This document shows positions 8,342 to 16,618 of a DNA stretch of 32,837 bases, in pieces. A program made the translations under genes and the position numbers. Numbering within the stretch: position 1 is the first letter of the stretch; every line of letters begins with the position of its first letter. The notes under the pieces were generated by a model. It saw only the letters and a list, made by a program, of their open reading frames with translations, did not search any database and was not told where the DNA came from. This DNA comes from Sediminibacterium sp. C3 (lineage in GTDB: Bacteria; Bacteroidota; Bacteroidia; Chitinophagales; Chitinophagaceae): contig NZ_KI669560.1 in assembly GCF_000508085.1 (NCBI RefSeq), positions 183,217-216,053 on the forward strand, read 5' to 3'.

Positions 8342-10118
8342 AGATTCTTTCTATGGCGTCTTTGAATTTCTCGTTCACCACTTTTCGCTTCAAACTCAAT
8401 TTAGGTGTCATTTCACCAGTGTCTACTGTCCATTCATTGGGCAATAACTCAAATTTTTTAATCTGCTCAACATGATTAAAGAATTTATTGAAACTTTCCA
8501 CCAGTTCTCTGTAGAGTTCTAAAACTTTCGGATGATGAATCACATCTTCATTGGTAGTGTAAGGAATTTCCTTTTCTCTCATCCACTCTTTTAGCGTAGC
8601 AAAAGAAGGAACAATCAAAGCACCTACAAACTTTCGCTCTGAGCCAACCACCATCACTTGCTCTACAAATGGGCTCTCCTTTAATTTGTTTTCAATCGGT
8701 TGAGGAGCAACATATTTTCCTCCGCTGGTTTTAAATAATTCTTTCTTGCGATCGGTGATTTTCAAAAATCTGTTTTCGTCCCAGATGCCGATATCACCGG
8801 TTAACAACCAACCATCCGACATAGTTTCTGCTGTTAAATCGGGGCGTTTGTAATAGCCCTTCATTACACAGGGACCCGTTACCATGATTTCACCATCTTC
8901 TGCCAGCTTCACCTGAATGCCTTCAATAGCAGGACCTACGGTTCCAAACTTGGTGCCGCCTTTTTCCTGACGGTTCACACAAATCACCGGACTATTCTCT
9001 GTAGGACCATAACCCTCGTAAACAGGCACGCCAGCTGCATTGAAAATGCGTAAAAGTTTTACCTGACAGGCAGCACCACCCGTTATGATGAAGGAGATAT
9101 TACCGCCTAGGGCTTCGCGCCATTTGGAGAAAATTAGTTTATTCGCAATGGCCAATTGAATATTGTACCATAGACCGCCACTGACTCTGTTATCGTATTT
9201 CTCAGCCAAATCAACTGCCCAGAAGAATAATTTCCTTTTGGTACCTGTAAGCTCATTTCCCTTGGCCATGATTTTTTCAAAAACTTTTTCAAGCAAACGA
9301 GGCACCGTAGTGAAGCCATTGGGCTTAATTTCTTTCAGATTATCACCAATGGTATCCAGACTTTCCGCGTAGTAAATACTAATGCCACTATACAAATAAA
9401 TATAAGTACAGGTTTTTTCAAAAATATGATTCAGCGGAAGGAAGCTCAGTACTTTTGATTCAGGAGCATCATTAAAAGGAAAACTCTTTTTGCTGAATTG
9501 AACATTGGTATAAATATTCGCATGCGACAACATTACACCCTTAGGGGTACCGGTAGTTCCGGATGTATAAATAATCGTAGCCAGGTGATCAACCGGAACG
9601 GTTGCTTTGATACTTTCCACTTCAGACAATAAAGAAGGCGTAGCCAGGTTGGTTACTTCAGACAAGTGCTTTGCACCTGCAATGGTATCAAAAGTATAAA
9701 CCCCTTTGATAGAAGGTACTTTATCCAGAATGCTGTTCACTTTGGCTAGTAATTCTTCGTTGCTGACAAAAATGTATTTAACCGCTGCGTCATTTAAAAT
9801 AAAGGCCAGTTCATTGGGATTCGTGGTTGGGTAAACAGGAACCAGAATGGCACCAATCTGCTGCACAGCCAGGTCTGTAAAAACCCACTCAGGACGATTG
9901 TTACTAATGATGGCAATTTTATCACTGCCTTCGGGCGTAAAGTCATTGGCTTGAACACCCAGTGAAAGCAATCCAGCACTAAAGCGGTTTACAGTATCGG
10001 CTACTTCCTGTGTACTATAGGGTTTCCACTGTCCATTTATTTTAGCCGACAACATGTCCTGCTTTGGGAAATGCTCAAGCTGATAATTTACGGCATCAAA
10101 AAGTCGCTTAATAGTCAT
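8334..10118 (-). CDS. Long-chain acyl-CoA synthetase (AMP-forming)
   Basis: This enzyme activates free fatty acids to acyl-CoA through an acyl-adenylate, feeding beta-oxidation or lipid synthesis. The 594-residue protein shows the complete ANL-superfamily set: the ATP/P-loop motif IIYTSGTTGTPKGVMLSH (182-199), the adenine-binding motif EGYGPTENSP (368-377), the hinge-proximal LLTGDIG (438-444) with ITDRKKELFKTSGGKYV (454-470), and a conserved C-terminal region with TGEMTPKLSLKRK carrying the likely catalytic lysine. It most resembles the FadD15/eukaryotic ACSL-like group, which are peripheral membrane enzymes. A perfect 18-bp palindrome lies 13 bases before the start codon, so repression by a dimeric, perhaps TetR-type, regulator is plausible. 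The stop overlaps the following sensor-kinase start. Chain-length specificity cannot be read from sequence. Confidence 0.95.
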   Translation of the reverse strand: MTIKRLFDAVNYQLEHFPKQDMLSAKINGQWKPYSTQEVADTVNRFSAGLLSLGVQANDFTPEGSDKIAIISNNRPEWVFTDLAVQQIGAILVPVYPTTNPNELAFILNDAAVKYIFVSNEELLAKVNSILDKVPSIKGVYTFDTIAGAKHLSEVTNLATPSLLSEVESIKATVPVDHLATIIYTSGTTGTPKGVMLSHANIYTNVQFSKKSFPFNDAPESKVLSFLPLNHIFEKTCTYIYLYSGISIYYAESLDTIGDNLKEIKPNGFTTVPRLLEKVFEKIMAKGNELTGTKRKLFFWAVDLAEKYDNRVSGGLWYNIQLAIANKLIFSKWREALGGNISFIITGGAACQVKLLRIFNAAGVPVYEGYGPTENSPVICVNRQEKGGTKFGTVGPAIEGIQVKLAEDGEIMVTGPCVMKGYYKRPDLTAETMSDGWLLTGDIGIWDENRFLKITDRKKELFKTSGGKYVAPQPIENKLKESPFVEQVMVVGSERKFVGALIVPSFATLKEWMREKEIPYTTNEDVIHHPKVLELYRELVESFNKFFNHVEQIKKFELLPNEWTVDTGEMTPKLSLKRKVVNEKFKDAIERIYA

Positions 10119-10130
10119 AACGCAATCGTT

Positions 10131-10148
10131 TAAAGTGAATTCACTTTA
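10131..10148. promoter_or_regulatory. 18-bp perfect palindrome, putative operator of the acyl-CoA synthetase gene
   Basis: TAAAGTGAATTCACTTTA is perfectly self-complementary over 18 bp and sits 12-13 bases upstream of the acyl-CoA synthetase ATG (10118). Its size and symmetry suit a dimeric repressor. Fatty-acid genes in many bacteria are controlled by TetR-family FadR-type proteins, so that is the favoured, unproven, reading. As RNA it could also fold back on itself, but it has no loop and no U-tract. Confidence 0.6.
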
Positions 10149-10178
10149 TTTAGACGGTCAAATTAGGCAATTAAAGAC

Positions 10179-10206
10179 AAAAAAAAAAGCCAGTTTGCAC
10201 TGGCTT
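10179..10206 (-). terminator. Rho-independent terminator after the serC-DUF1015-TPR unit
   Basis: On the minus strand AAGCCAG (10206-10200) pairs perfectly with CTGGCTT (10193-10187) around a 6-nt loop and is followed by a run of ten U (10188-10179). It lies about 20 bases after the stop of the TPR gene and before the acyl-CoA synthetase gene, separating the two units. Confidence 0.92.
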
Positions 10207-10226
10207 AACAACTTGAATCTATATCA

Positions 10227-11249
10227 CTAATTTAAATAATACTGACCTGCTGGCTGGCGGTACACCCGGCTCTGCTGAAACTCCCTGAATTTATTGGCTT
10301 CCTCTGCATGGGTCTCCTGCCATTTTTTATAGGCATCTGCATCGTAAACAGCACCAAACAACCATTGATTATAGGCTTCAAAAATATCTTCCCGAATCAT
10401 ATGCTGCCAATGCTGAAACAACTGGTACGGATAAGCTGTTGCATTCTCTGTCATCCACTCGGTAAGCAAACGGGTTCTGATGCTCCCGATATGATCAATG
10501 GTTAAGCCATCTGCCACCATGGGTCTTGTCTTTTCATAGATGGCCAGTTGCTTTTGTTCAAAAGCGGAATATTTGGGAACCAGGTGATAAGGCGTTTTCA
10601 CTATTGGACGCAACACATTACGATACGCATCCCAAAGGGCTTTTTTCACTTCTTCTGTACGGGTAGTATAACTCTCAAGGTTTACAAAAAGTTCCCCATG
10701 AATCAACACCCTGATCCAATTCATTTCTTTGTAGTAATACTTGGCAGCATGATAATAATTGGCACTGTAAGAAGGAGCTAATTCAATTCCTTTTTCCCAG
10801 GCAGCAATGGCTTCGTCTTTTTTATTTTCCTGCATCAGGCTCTCCCCATATTCACTATAAATCACCCCTCCGTCAGGAAATTTTTTCAATGCACGCTTAT
10901 ACATTTTATTTGCAGCTGCATAATCTGCAATGGCTTTATAAGACATACCCAGAATCTGAAAACTTTGCTGATCAGCACTGGGATGTTCAATCGCCATTTT
11001 ACCTGCATCAATGGCCTGCGCAAATTCTCTTTGCAAAAAATAGCAGAAAGAAATATTCTTCAGGGTTTCCAGGTTTTGCGGCTCCTGCACTTTGGCTTTT
11101 TCCAGTGCTACCATGGCATTGGTAAAGTCTCCCTGTTGCATCAGCGCCACCGCAGATTCCTGCAATTGCTTAACAGTTGGAGCTTGCGCATGCATTTGCA
11201 TGGTCAGCAAAAAGCCACAGAATCCTAAAAATATTTTTTTCATATTCAT
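10227..11249 (-). CDS. Secreted TPR-repeat protein
   Basis: A signal peptide is clear: MNMKKIFLGFCGFLLTMQMHAQ, ending in an AxA-like site (MHAQ). The mature part starts with APTVKQLQESAVALMQQGDF and contains several tetratricopeptide repeats between about residues 25 and 190, such as AIAAWEKGIELAPSYSANYY. TPR proteins scaffold protein-protein contacts; this one should act in the periplasm. The C-terminal 150 residues are helical and not recognised. I prefer the start at 11249 (or the ATG six bases later), because the in-frame start at 11273 adds eight non-signal residues and would overlap the DUF1015 stop. It is the last gene of the serC-DUF1015 unit, followed by a strong terminator. Its role is unknown. 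Confidence 0.82.
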   Translation of the reverse strand: MNMKKIFLGFCGFLLTMQMHAQAPTVKQLQESAVALMQQGDFTNAMVALEKAKVQEPQNLETLKNISFCYFLQREFAQAIDAGKMAIEHPSADQQSFQILGMSYKAIADYAAANKMYKRALKKFPDGGVIYSEYGESLMQENKKDEAIAAWEKGIELAPSYSANYYHAAKYYYKEMNWIRVLIHGELFVNLESYTTRTEEVKKALWDAYRNVLRPIVKTPYHLVPKYSAFEQKQLAIYEKTRPMVADGLTIDHIGSIRTRLLTEWMTENATAYPYQLFQHWQHMIREDIFEAYNQWLFGAVYDADAYKKWQETHAEEANKFREFQQSRVYRQPAGQYYLN

Positions 11250-11265
11250 GCTGTATTGAAATGCA

Positions 11266-12501
11266 TTAATCATTAATCAAGTGTGTTAAGAGACCATCTC
11301 TCAACTTCGGTTCAAACCAGGTACTCTTAGGAGGCATTACATTTCCGCTGTCTGCAATGGCAAACAACTGATCAATGGTAACAGGATACAAGCTAATGGC
11401 AGCAGCCATTTCACCACTATCCACTCTTTGTTCCAAAGCGCCTAGCCCTCTAATTCCTCCCACAAAATCAATGCGCTTGTCGGTGCGTTGATCTAAGATA
11501 CCTAAAATGGGACCCAATATTTTTTCTTGTAAAACCGACACATCCAATACACCAATCGGATCATTGGAATAAGTGCCAGGCTTTGCCGTTAGCAAAAACC
11601 ACTCACCACCCACATATAATCCCATGGTATGCAATTGCTCAGGCTTCACCATTTGCTTGCCCATAGAAACCACATCGAAGGAAGCAGACAAAGCCGCTAA
11701 AAAATCATTCTTGCTCAACCCGTTCAAATCCTTTACCACACGATTGTAATCCATGATGTACAATTGATTCGAGGGGAACAAAGTCGTTAGAAAATAATTA
11801 GCCCCTTCAGGTACTTCGCCACTGATTTGCTTGCGTACTTTGGCAGCAGAAGCCGCACGGTGATGTCCGTCAGCGATATAGGTACAAGGAATTTCTTTTT
11901 CAAAAACAGCCGTGATAGAATCCACAATATCAGAATCACTCACAATCCAGATGCTATGCTGAATGCCATCTTCAGCAATAAAATCATAAACAGGAGATTT
12001 GGCCTGCTTCCAATTATTGATAATGGTATCAACAGCAGCATGGTTGCGATACGCTAAAAACACATTGCCCGTTTGCGCACCCGTTGTTTTAATATGATTG
12101 ATGCGATCCTGTTCTTTTTCCGGACGGGTAAACTCGTGTTTTTTAATCAGGTCATTTTCATAATCATCCACACTGCTCACGCAAACCAGACCTGTCTGGC
12201 TTCTGCCATTCATAATAAGCTGGTAGATATAATAGCAGGGTTTGGATTCTCTGAACAACACATCACGTTTAATGAATGCATCTAAATTGTCTTTAGCCTG
12301 TGCGTACACTTCTGCACTATGAATATCTATTTTATCAGATAAGTCAATTTCACTTTTGGTGATATGTAAAAAAGTATGCGAATTGCCTTGTGCAGCAATT
12401 TTTGCTTCTGCACTGTTCAATACATCATAAGGTAAGCTGGCTACTTGCTTGGCCAGTTGTGGTTGGGGCCTGAGCGCCCTGAAAGGTTTGATTATTGCCA
12501 T
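11266..12501 (-). CDS. DUF1015 family protein, possible serine-metabolism enzyme
   Basis: The 411-residue protein starts MAIIKPFRALRPQPQLAKQV and contains ASLPYDVLN near residue 22 and the diagnostic YIADGHHRAASAAKVRKQ near residue 208. Both are hallmarks of DUF1015 (PF06245). The DGHHR signature recalls the ParB/Srx superfamily, in which SerK and SbnI phosphorylate free serine. The gene follows serC by 51 bases on the same strand, so a link to serine or phosphoserine metabolism is a reasonable inference, but no activity is shown by the sequence. There is no signal peptide, so the protein is cytoplasmic. The length is normal for the family and no defect is seen. Confidence 0.88.
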   Translation of the reverse strand: MAIIKPFRALRPQPQLAKQVASLPYDVLNSAEAKIAAQGNSHTFLHITKSEIDLSDKIDIHSAEVYAQAKDNLDAFIKRDVLFRESKPCYYIYQLIMNGRSQTGLVCVSSVDDYENDLIKKHEFTRPEKEQDRINHIKTTGAQTGNVFLAYRNHAAVDTIINNWKQAKSPVYDFIAEDGIQHSIWIVSDSDIVDSITAVFEKEIPCTYIADGHHRAASAAKVRKQISGEVPEGANYFLTTLFPSNQLYIMDYNRVVKDLNGLSKNDFLAALSASFDVVSMGKQMVKPEQLHTMGLYVGGEWFLLTAKPGTYSNDPIGVLDVSVLQEKILGPILGILDQRTDKRIDFVGGIRGLGALEQRVDSGEMAAAISLYPVTIDQLFAIADSGNVMPPKSTWFEPKLRDGLLTHLIND

Positions 12502-12552
12502 TCGGCAAATATCGGTGAATATTTACAAATGAAAAGTTAGGATAATACCCTA

Positions 12553-13623
12553 CTATCCGTGCTTCTGCGCAAAATAATGCAACAGGTTACAAAATTCAGT
12601 AACACTATCCAGTGGCAAAGCATTGTACATGCTAACCCGAATACCTCCCACGGTTCTGTATCCCTTTACGCCTACCATGCCTTCCTGTTTGCAAAGTGCA
12701 AGGAAGGATTCTTCCAGGGAAGGATCTTTCAAAAAGAAAATTGCATTCATTTCACTTCTGTCTTCTTTGGCCACGGGAGCATCAAAAAGCGGAATGGAAT
12801 CAATGGTATCATATAAAAGAGAAGACTTTCTGGCATTGCGCATGCCCATAGCATCCAAACCGCCTTCCTGAATAATCCAGCGAAGCGTAAGCATGCTCAC
12901 ATACACAGCAAACACAGGAGGCGTATTCATTAGAGAACCCGCTTCAATATGTTTCTGGTAATTCATAATGGTAGGAATCTTTCTTGCAATTTTTCCGAGC
13001 AAATCTTTTTTCACCACCACCAGGTTCACACCAGCAGCGCCCATATTTTTTTGAGCCCCTGCATAAATAAGAGAGAGTGTATTATAAGGAGCAGGTCTGC
13101 TGAAAATATCGCTGCTCATATCTGCCACCAGTGGCACCGATGTTTCAGGATATTGATGCCATTGCGTGCCTTCCACCGTGTTATTCGAAGTAAAATGCAA
13201 ATAGGCAGCATCATTGGGTACTTGAAAATTTTTAGGGATGGATCGGTACTGGCTGCTGGTTCCATCAGACACTATATCCACTTTACCGAAAAGGCTGGCT
13301 TCCTTCCAGGCTTTGTTGCCCCAAACGCCGTTATCGCAGTAGGCAGCCGTTGCATGACTATCTAACAAATTCATAGGGACCTGCATGAATTGCGTGGTTG
13401 CTCCCCCATGCAAAAACAATACTTCATACGAATCATCTATTTGCATGAGCTCTTTCACTGCATTTCTGGCTTCATCTAAAATTTCCAGAAACCAAGGGGT
13501 TCTATGACCAATTTCCAACAAGGAAAGACCCGTGTTTTTATAATTCAACACCGCTTCAGCTGCCTGTTTCAGCACAGGCGCTGGCAAAATGGAAGGACCA
13601 GAATTAAAATTATGCAGCTTCAT
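12553..13623 (-). CDS. serC: Phosphoserine aminotransferase
   Basis: SerC converts 3-phosphohydroxypyruvate and glutamate to O-phosphoserine and 2-oxoglutarate, the second step of serine synthesis; it can also serve the PLP pathway. The 356-residue product starts MKLHNFNSGPSILPAPVLK, the conserved N-terminus with the phosphate-binding NSGPS. LFLHGGATTQF (69-79) binds PLP, VADMSSDIFSRP (167-178) is conserved, and YAGAQKNMGAAG (187-198) contains the Schiff-base lysine K192. I chose the ATG at 13623, because the upstream in-frame start at 13641 adds residues absent from the family. It is the first gene of the serC-DUF1015-TPR unit and diverges from recR across 43 bases. No serA is in the window. 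Confidence 0.95.
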   Translation of the reverse strand: MKLHNFNSGPSILPAPVLKQAAEAVLNYKNTGLSLLEIGHRTPWFLEILDEARNAVKELMQIDDSYEVLFLHGGATTQFMQVPMNLLDSHATAAYCDNGVWGNKAWKEASLFGKVDIVSDGTSSQYRSIPKNFQVPNDAAYLHFTSNNTVEGTQWHQYPETSVPLVADMSSDIFSRPAPYNTLSLIYAGAQKNMGAAGVNLVVVKKDLLGKIARKIPTIMNYQKHIEAGSLMNTPPVFAVYVSMLTLRWIIQEGGLDAMGMRNARKSSLLYDTIDSIPLFDAPVAKEDRSEMNAIFFLKDPSLEESFLALCKQEGMVGVKGYRTVGGIRVSMYNALPLDSVTEFCNLLHYFAQKHG

Positions 13624-13666
13624 ACACAAAAGGTAAAGCACAAAGTAAACCGATTATCTTTACAAA

Positions 13667-14281
13667 ATGCAACTCCCTTCCACCTTATTAGAAAATGCAG
13701 TAGCGCAATTTGCCAAGCTACCGGGCATTGGAAAAAAGACCGCGCTCAGACTGGTCTTACATTTATTGAAGCAGGATGTAAATGAAGTCGCTTTGTTTGG
13801 AGACACTTTAACCAAAATGCGAAAGGAGATACAGTTTTGCAAACGCTGCAATAATATCAGTGACGGCGAAATCTGCAGTATCTGCAGCAATACAGCGCGC
13901 AATCAGCATATTGTTTGCGTAGTAGAAAATATACGGGATGTGATTGCGATAGAAAGTACCCAGCAATTCAACGGCACTTACCATGTGCTCGGAGGGATTA
14001 TATCCCCCTTGGATGGCATAGGCCCCGACCAGCTTACGATTGAACTGCTGGTGAAACGGATTACGCAGGAGCAGATAGACGAATTGGTTTTTGCACTGAG
14101 TCCGAATATACAGGGAGACACGACCATTTATTTTATTCAGAAAAAAATTGCCCATTTGTCCTGCAAAATCACCACTATCGCCCGTGGCATAGCATTTGGG
14201 GGAGAACTGGAATATGCAGACGAAATGACCTTGGCCCGAAGCATTGCCAACCGACTGCCTGTTCAGCAGTATGTGCAATAG
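13667..14281 (+). CDS. recR: Recombination protein RecR
   Basis: RecR works with RecO and RecF to load RecA at single-strand gaps. The 204-residue protein has the canonical layout: a helix-hairpin-helix with LPGIGKKTALRL (18-29), a four-cysteine zinc finger (C58, C61, C70, C73), a Toprim domain with VVENIRDVIAIE (85-96), and a C-terminal Walker-B-like/tail segment with ARGIAFGGELEYADE. The length matches the family. It is transcribed away from serC and stands alone in its unit, with an intergenic gap before the next gene. Confidence 0.97.
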   Translation: MQLPSTLLENAVAQFAKLPGIGKKTALRLVLHLLKQDVNEVALFGDTLTKMRKEIQFCKRCNNISDGEICSICSNTARNQHIVCVVENIRDVIAIESTQQFNGTYHVLGGIISPLDGIGPDQLTIELLVKRITQEQIDELVFALSPNIQGDTTIYFIQKKIAHLSCKITTIARGIAFGGELEYADEMTLARSIANRLPVQQYVQ

Positions 14282-14375
14282 GGGTAAGTGCAATAACAGT
14301 TGGCGCAATAAGAATTTGCTGGTTTTTGCAAACAATTGAGTAATTTCGTTGTTTAAACATTAAAACAAGTCCGTT

Positions 14376-14792
14376 ATGAAAAAATGGGTAAAAATCATAT
14401 TAATGCTGGGACTGGCAGGAGCCATTACCGGTGGGATTATAGTCTATAAAATATTGACCAAGCCGCATAGGGATGTAACCACCGAAAAAGCAATTATCAT
14501 AAAGGCCCAAGCTCTATTTGAAGCTTTTAAAAAAGATGAAGCCGCAGCCAACGCACAATACCTGGACAAAGCCATTGAGATTGAAGGAGAAATTGTAGAC
14601 TTTAGTACCAACCAGGATGGACAGGTAGTGGTGAATTTTAAAACAGACGATCCCTTTTTTGTAATCAACTGTACCTTTAAAACCAATCCGGGTGAGCTGA
14701 AAGCCGGTAGTACCATACGTTTCAAAGGAATCTGTACCGGCTATATACCGGATGCAAATGTGGTGATTAACGAAGGAGTGTTAATTCCATAG
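14376..14792 (+). CDS. OB-fold tRNA_anti-like domain protein, membrane-anchored
   Basis: The 138-residue protein begins with one hydrophobic segment, ILMLGLAGAITGGIIVYKIL (about 8-27), which acts as an uncleaved anchor. The rest matches the tRNA_anti-like family (PF12869), an OB-fold: a helical region with AIIIKAQALFEAFKKDE, then strands with KAIEIEGEIVDFS (about 65-77), VINCTFK and GSTIRFKGICTGYIPD. Despite the name, this family is mostly found in extracytoplasmic proteins of Bacteroidota and has no established nucleic-acid function. It lies just ahead of the YceI gene on the same strand (56-base gap), so co-transcription is possible. Confidence 0.8.
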   Translation: MKKWVKIILMLGLAGAITGGIIVYKILTKPHRDVTTEKAIIIKAQALFEAFKKDEAAANAQYLDKAIEIEGEIVDFSTNQDGQVVVNFKTDDPFFVINCTFKTNPGELKAGSTIRFKGICTGYIPDANVVINEGVLIP

Positions 14793-14848
14793 GCAAAAAA
14801 AATCGCAACCTAAATAATGTAAAATCTCGTTTCGCAAAATATAACACC

Positions 14849-15370
14849 ATGAAAAAGTTTCTATTCATAGCTCTATGCAGCATTGCATTTACACAAACGC
14901 AGGCACAAAAATTGTATGGCACCCGCAATGCCAAAGTAAGCTTTATAGCTACCAACGATGAAGACGTTAAAGCCGTAAACAATGAAGTAGCCAGCCGCTT
15001 ATCCGATAAAGGAGAGATCAGCTTTAGCTTGCTCATCAAAGGGTTTAAGTTTGAATACGCAGAAATGCAGGAAAAGTTCAACAACGACTACGTAGAGAGC
15101 AACAAATTCCCCAGAGCAGAATTCAAGGGCACTATCAGCAATATCAAGGATATCAATTTTACCAAAGATGGTAGCTACAAAGCAGTGGTAAAAGGTAATT
15201 TAACCTTACATGGCGTAAGCAAACCCGTTACGGTAAATGGTACCATCACTGTAAAAGCGGGCAAAGTATCTGCAACTGGCAAATTCCCCATTGTCATGAA
15301 AGACCACAAGATTGAAGCCTCTGCGGTGACAGAAAAAGTGAACGCAGAAATCAATGCGGTTTATCAATAA
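14849..15370 (+). CDS. YceI family periplasmic lipid-binding protein
   Basis: The 173-residue protein has a standard signal peptide, MKKFLFIALCSIAFTQTQAQ, cleaved after about residue 20. The mature part carries the YceI beta-barrel pattern: KVSFIATNDEDVKAVNNEV, FKFEYAEMQEKFNNDYVES, then KFPRAEFKGTISN and LTLHGVSKPVTVNGTITV (about residues 85-145), which is the best-preserved family signature. YceI proteins form a lipocalin-like barrel that binds polyisoprenoid or amide-type lipids in the periplasm. The ligand here is unknown. It precedes the metH promoter by about 35 bases with no obvious terminator between. Confidence 0.92.
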   Translation: MKKFLFIALCSIAFTQTQAQKLYGTRNAKVSFIATNDEDVKAVNNEVASRLSDKGEISFSLLIKGFKFEYAEMQEKFNNDYVESNKFPRAEFKGTISNIKDINFTKDGSYKAVVKGNLTLHGVSKPVTVNGTITVKAGKVSATGKFPIVMKDHKIEASAVTEKVNAEINAVYQ

Positions 15371-15405
15371 AATTAGAAGCAAGAAAGATTAAGGCGGGGC
15401 CTTAT

Positions 15406-15436
15406 TTTGACGGAATACAATATGGGTGTATCTTTG
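15406..15436 (+). promoter_or_regulatory. Predicted promoter of the metH leader
   Basis: TTTG (15406-15409) and TATCTTTG (15429-15436) are separated by exactly 19 nt, a full match to the Bacteroidota consensus TTTG-N19-TAnnTTTG. It is the best promoter I found in the window. Transcription should begin around 15441-15445, giving a leader of about 160 nt before the metH ATG. Confidence 0.75.
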
Positions 15437-15440
15437 CACC

Positions 15441-15601
15441 GACTTTGGTGGATTTGTTTATTGTTCAGCCAGGGTCCTGGCCATAGTGGTGTTGTACCTC
15501 TATGGCTAGTTAACTAGAACTAATAAACGTAGAAGTGCAACTCCCCCACATTCCTTCGTTTATTGGTTCATTCAATCACCAGCGGTGTAAGAACCAATAC
15601 T
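15441..15601 (+). promoter_or_regulatory. Structured metH leader, riboswitch-like, class unassigned
   Basis: Four segments can pair in mutually exclusive ways. A is GTTTATTGTTC (15456-15466), B is 15517-15529, C is 15557-15569 and D is GAACCAATA (15591-15599). A:B forms 11 bp with one bulge, B:C forms 13 bp with one G.U, and C:D forms 9 perfect bp ending two bases before the start codon. Inside A:B is a hairpin, GCCATAG/CTATGGC (15480-15506). Its loop GTTGTAC (15491-15497) can pair with GTGCAAC (15535-15541), making a pseudoknot. C:D also encloses a CACC/GGTG stem. The natural model is that a ligand stabilises A:B and the pseudoknot, which frees C to mask the start site; without ligand, B:C opens it. 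I do not see SAM-I or cobalamin-box consensus; GGTGGATTTG at 15447 faintly recalls SAM-II, but the 3' consensus is missing. Confidence 0.65.
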
Positions 15602-16615
15602 ATGTTACTAAAACAAGAACTACAAAAAAGAATTCTGGTAATTGATGGTGCCATGGGTACCATGATACAGAAGCATCATTTAACGGAAGCCGATTACAGA
15701 GGCGAGCGATTCAAAGACTGGCATGTAGACGTGAAAGGCAATAACGATTTGCTATGCATCACCCAGCCAAAGATTATCAAAGGCATACACTTATTGTATT
15801 TAGAAGCGGGTGCAGATATTATTGAGACCAATACATTCAGCAGCACAGTCATTGCCATGGCAGACTATGACATGCAAAATTTGGCTTATGAGTTGAACGT
15901 AGCCGCCGCCAAATGTGCCCGCGAAGCGGTAAATGAATACCAACAAAAACATCCTGACGCAGGACCCAAATTTGTAGCAGGGGCCATTGGACCATTGAAT
16001 AAAACCTTGAGTTTGTCTCCCGATGTAAACAATCCAGGTTACCGCGCTGTCAGTTTTGACGAAGTAGCCAATGCCTATTATGAACAAATAGATGGATTGG
16101 TAAATGGAGGCGTAGACATCCTATTAATCGAAACCATTTTTGATACCCTGAACGCAAAGGGAGCCATTTACGCAGCCAAAAAATATTTCAGAGACAAGGG
16201 CATTCCCGAATTGCCCATCATGATCAGTGGAACCATAACCGATGCATCGGGAAGAACCCTGAGTGGACAAACTTTAGAAGCATTTTATACATCTGTGATG
16301 CATGCCAACCCCATCAGCATTGGACTAAACTGTGCGCTAGGTGCAGCAGAAATGCGCAGTCATATAGAAGAGCTGTCACAAATAGCCGCCTGCTATACCT
16401 CGGCTTATCCCAATGCAGGCTTGCCCAATGCCATGGGCGAATACGATGAAGCTCCACACCAAACCGCGCATTTTATTGAAGAATGGGCCAAGCAAGGCTT
16501 CGTAAATATTGTAGGTGGATGTTGCGGAACAACACCCGATCATATAAAACATATTGCAGACAACGTAAGAAAAATGCAACCCAGACCCTTACCTGTGGTT
16601 GAAACAACCCTTTAA
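15602..16615 (+). CDS. metH: Methionine synthase, homocysteine-binding module (split MetH, part 1)
   Basis: This 337-residue protein corresponds to the first module of cobalamin-dependent methionine synthase. It has the barrel that binds and activates homocysteine through zinc. It starts [23 protein letters not shown], like MetH. The three zinc cysteines are C244 in GLNCALGA and C307/C308 in [12 protein letters not shown]. Substrate-region motifs such as [14 protein letters not shown] (68-81) are intact. The ATG at 15602 fits the family; an in-frame TTG at 15563 would add residues lying within the leader's pairing segment. The rest of MetH is a separate gene three bases downstream, so both are co-translated and must assemble. 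Split MetH is known in Bacteroidota. Expression is likely controlled by the structured leader. Confidence 0.94.
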   Translation: MLLKQELQKRILVIDGAMGTMIQKHHLTEADYRGERFKDWHVDVKGNNDLLCITQPKIIKGIHLLYLEAGADIIETNTFSSTVIAMADYDMQNLAYELNVAAAKCAREAVNEYQQKHPDAGPKFVAGAIGPLNKTLSLSPDVNNPGYRAVSFDEVANAYYEQIDGLVNGGVDILLIETIFDTLNAKGAIYAAKKYFRDKGIPELPIMISGTITDASGRTLSGQTLEAFYTSVMHANPISIGLNCALGAAEMRSHIEELSQIAACYTSAYPNAGLPNAMGEYDEAPHQTAHFIEEWAKQGFVNIVGGCCGTTPDHIKHIADNVRKMQPRPLPVVETTL

Positions 16616-16618
16616 GCA

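Noticed and set aside
13808..14335. Minus-strand 175-codon frame opposite recR
   Set aside because: It lies entirely antisense to recR and its tail, whose domain content is unmistakable.
15441..15601. Calling the metH leader a cobalamin, SAM-I or SAM-II riboswitch
   Set aside because: I do not see the B12 box, the SAM-I core (GGAGGGA, GGCAACC) or the GCUAAAA end of SAM-II. Only GGTGGATTTG faintly resembles SAM-II. The class is left open.
15563..15601. TTG start for the first metH gene at 15563
   Set aside because: It would add 13 residues not found in the family and use RNA needed for the leader hairpin; the ATG at 15602 fits MetH.
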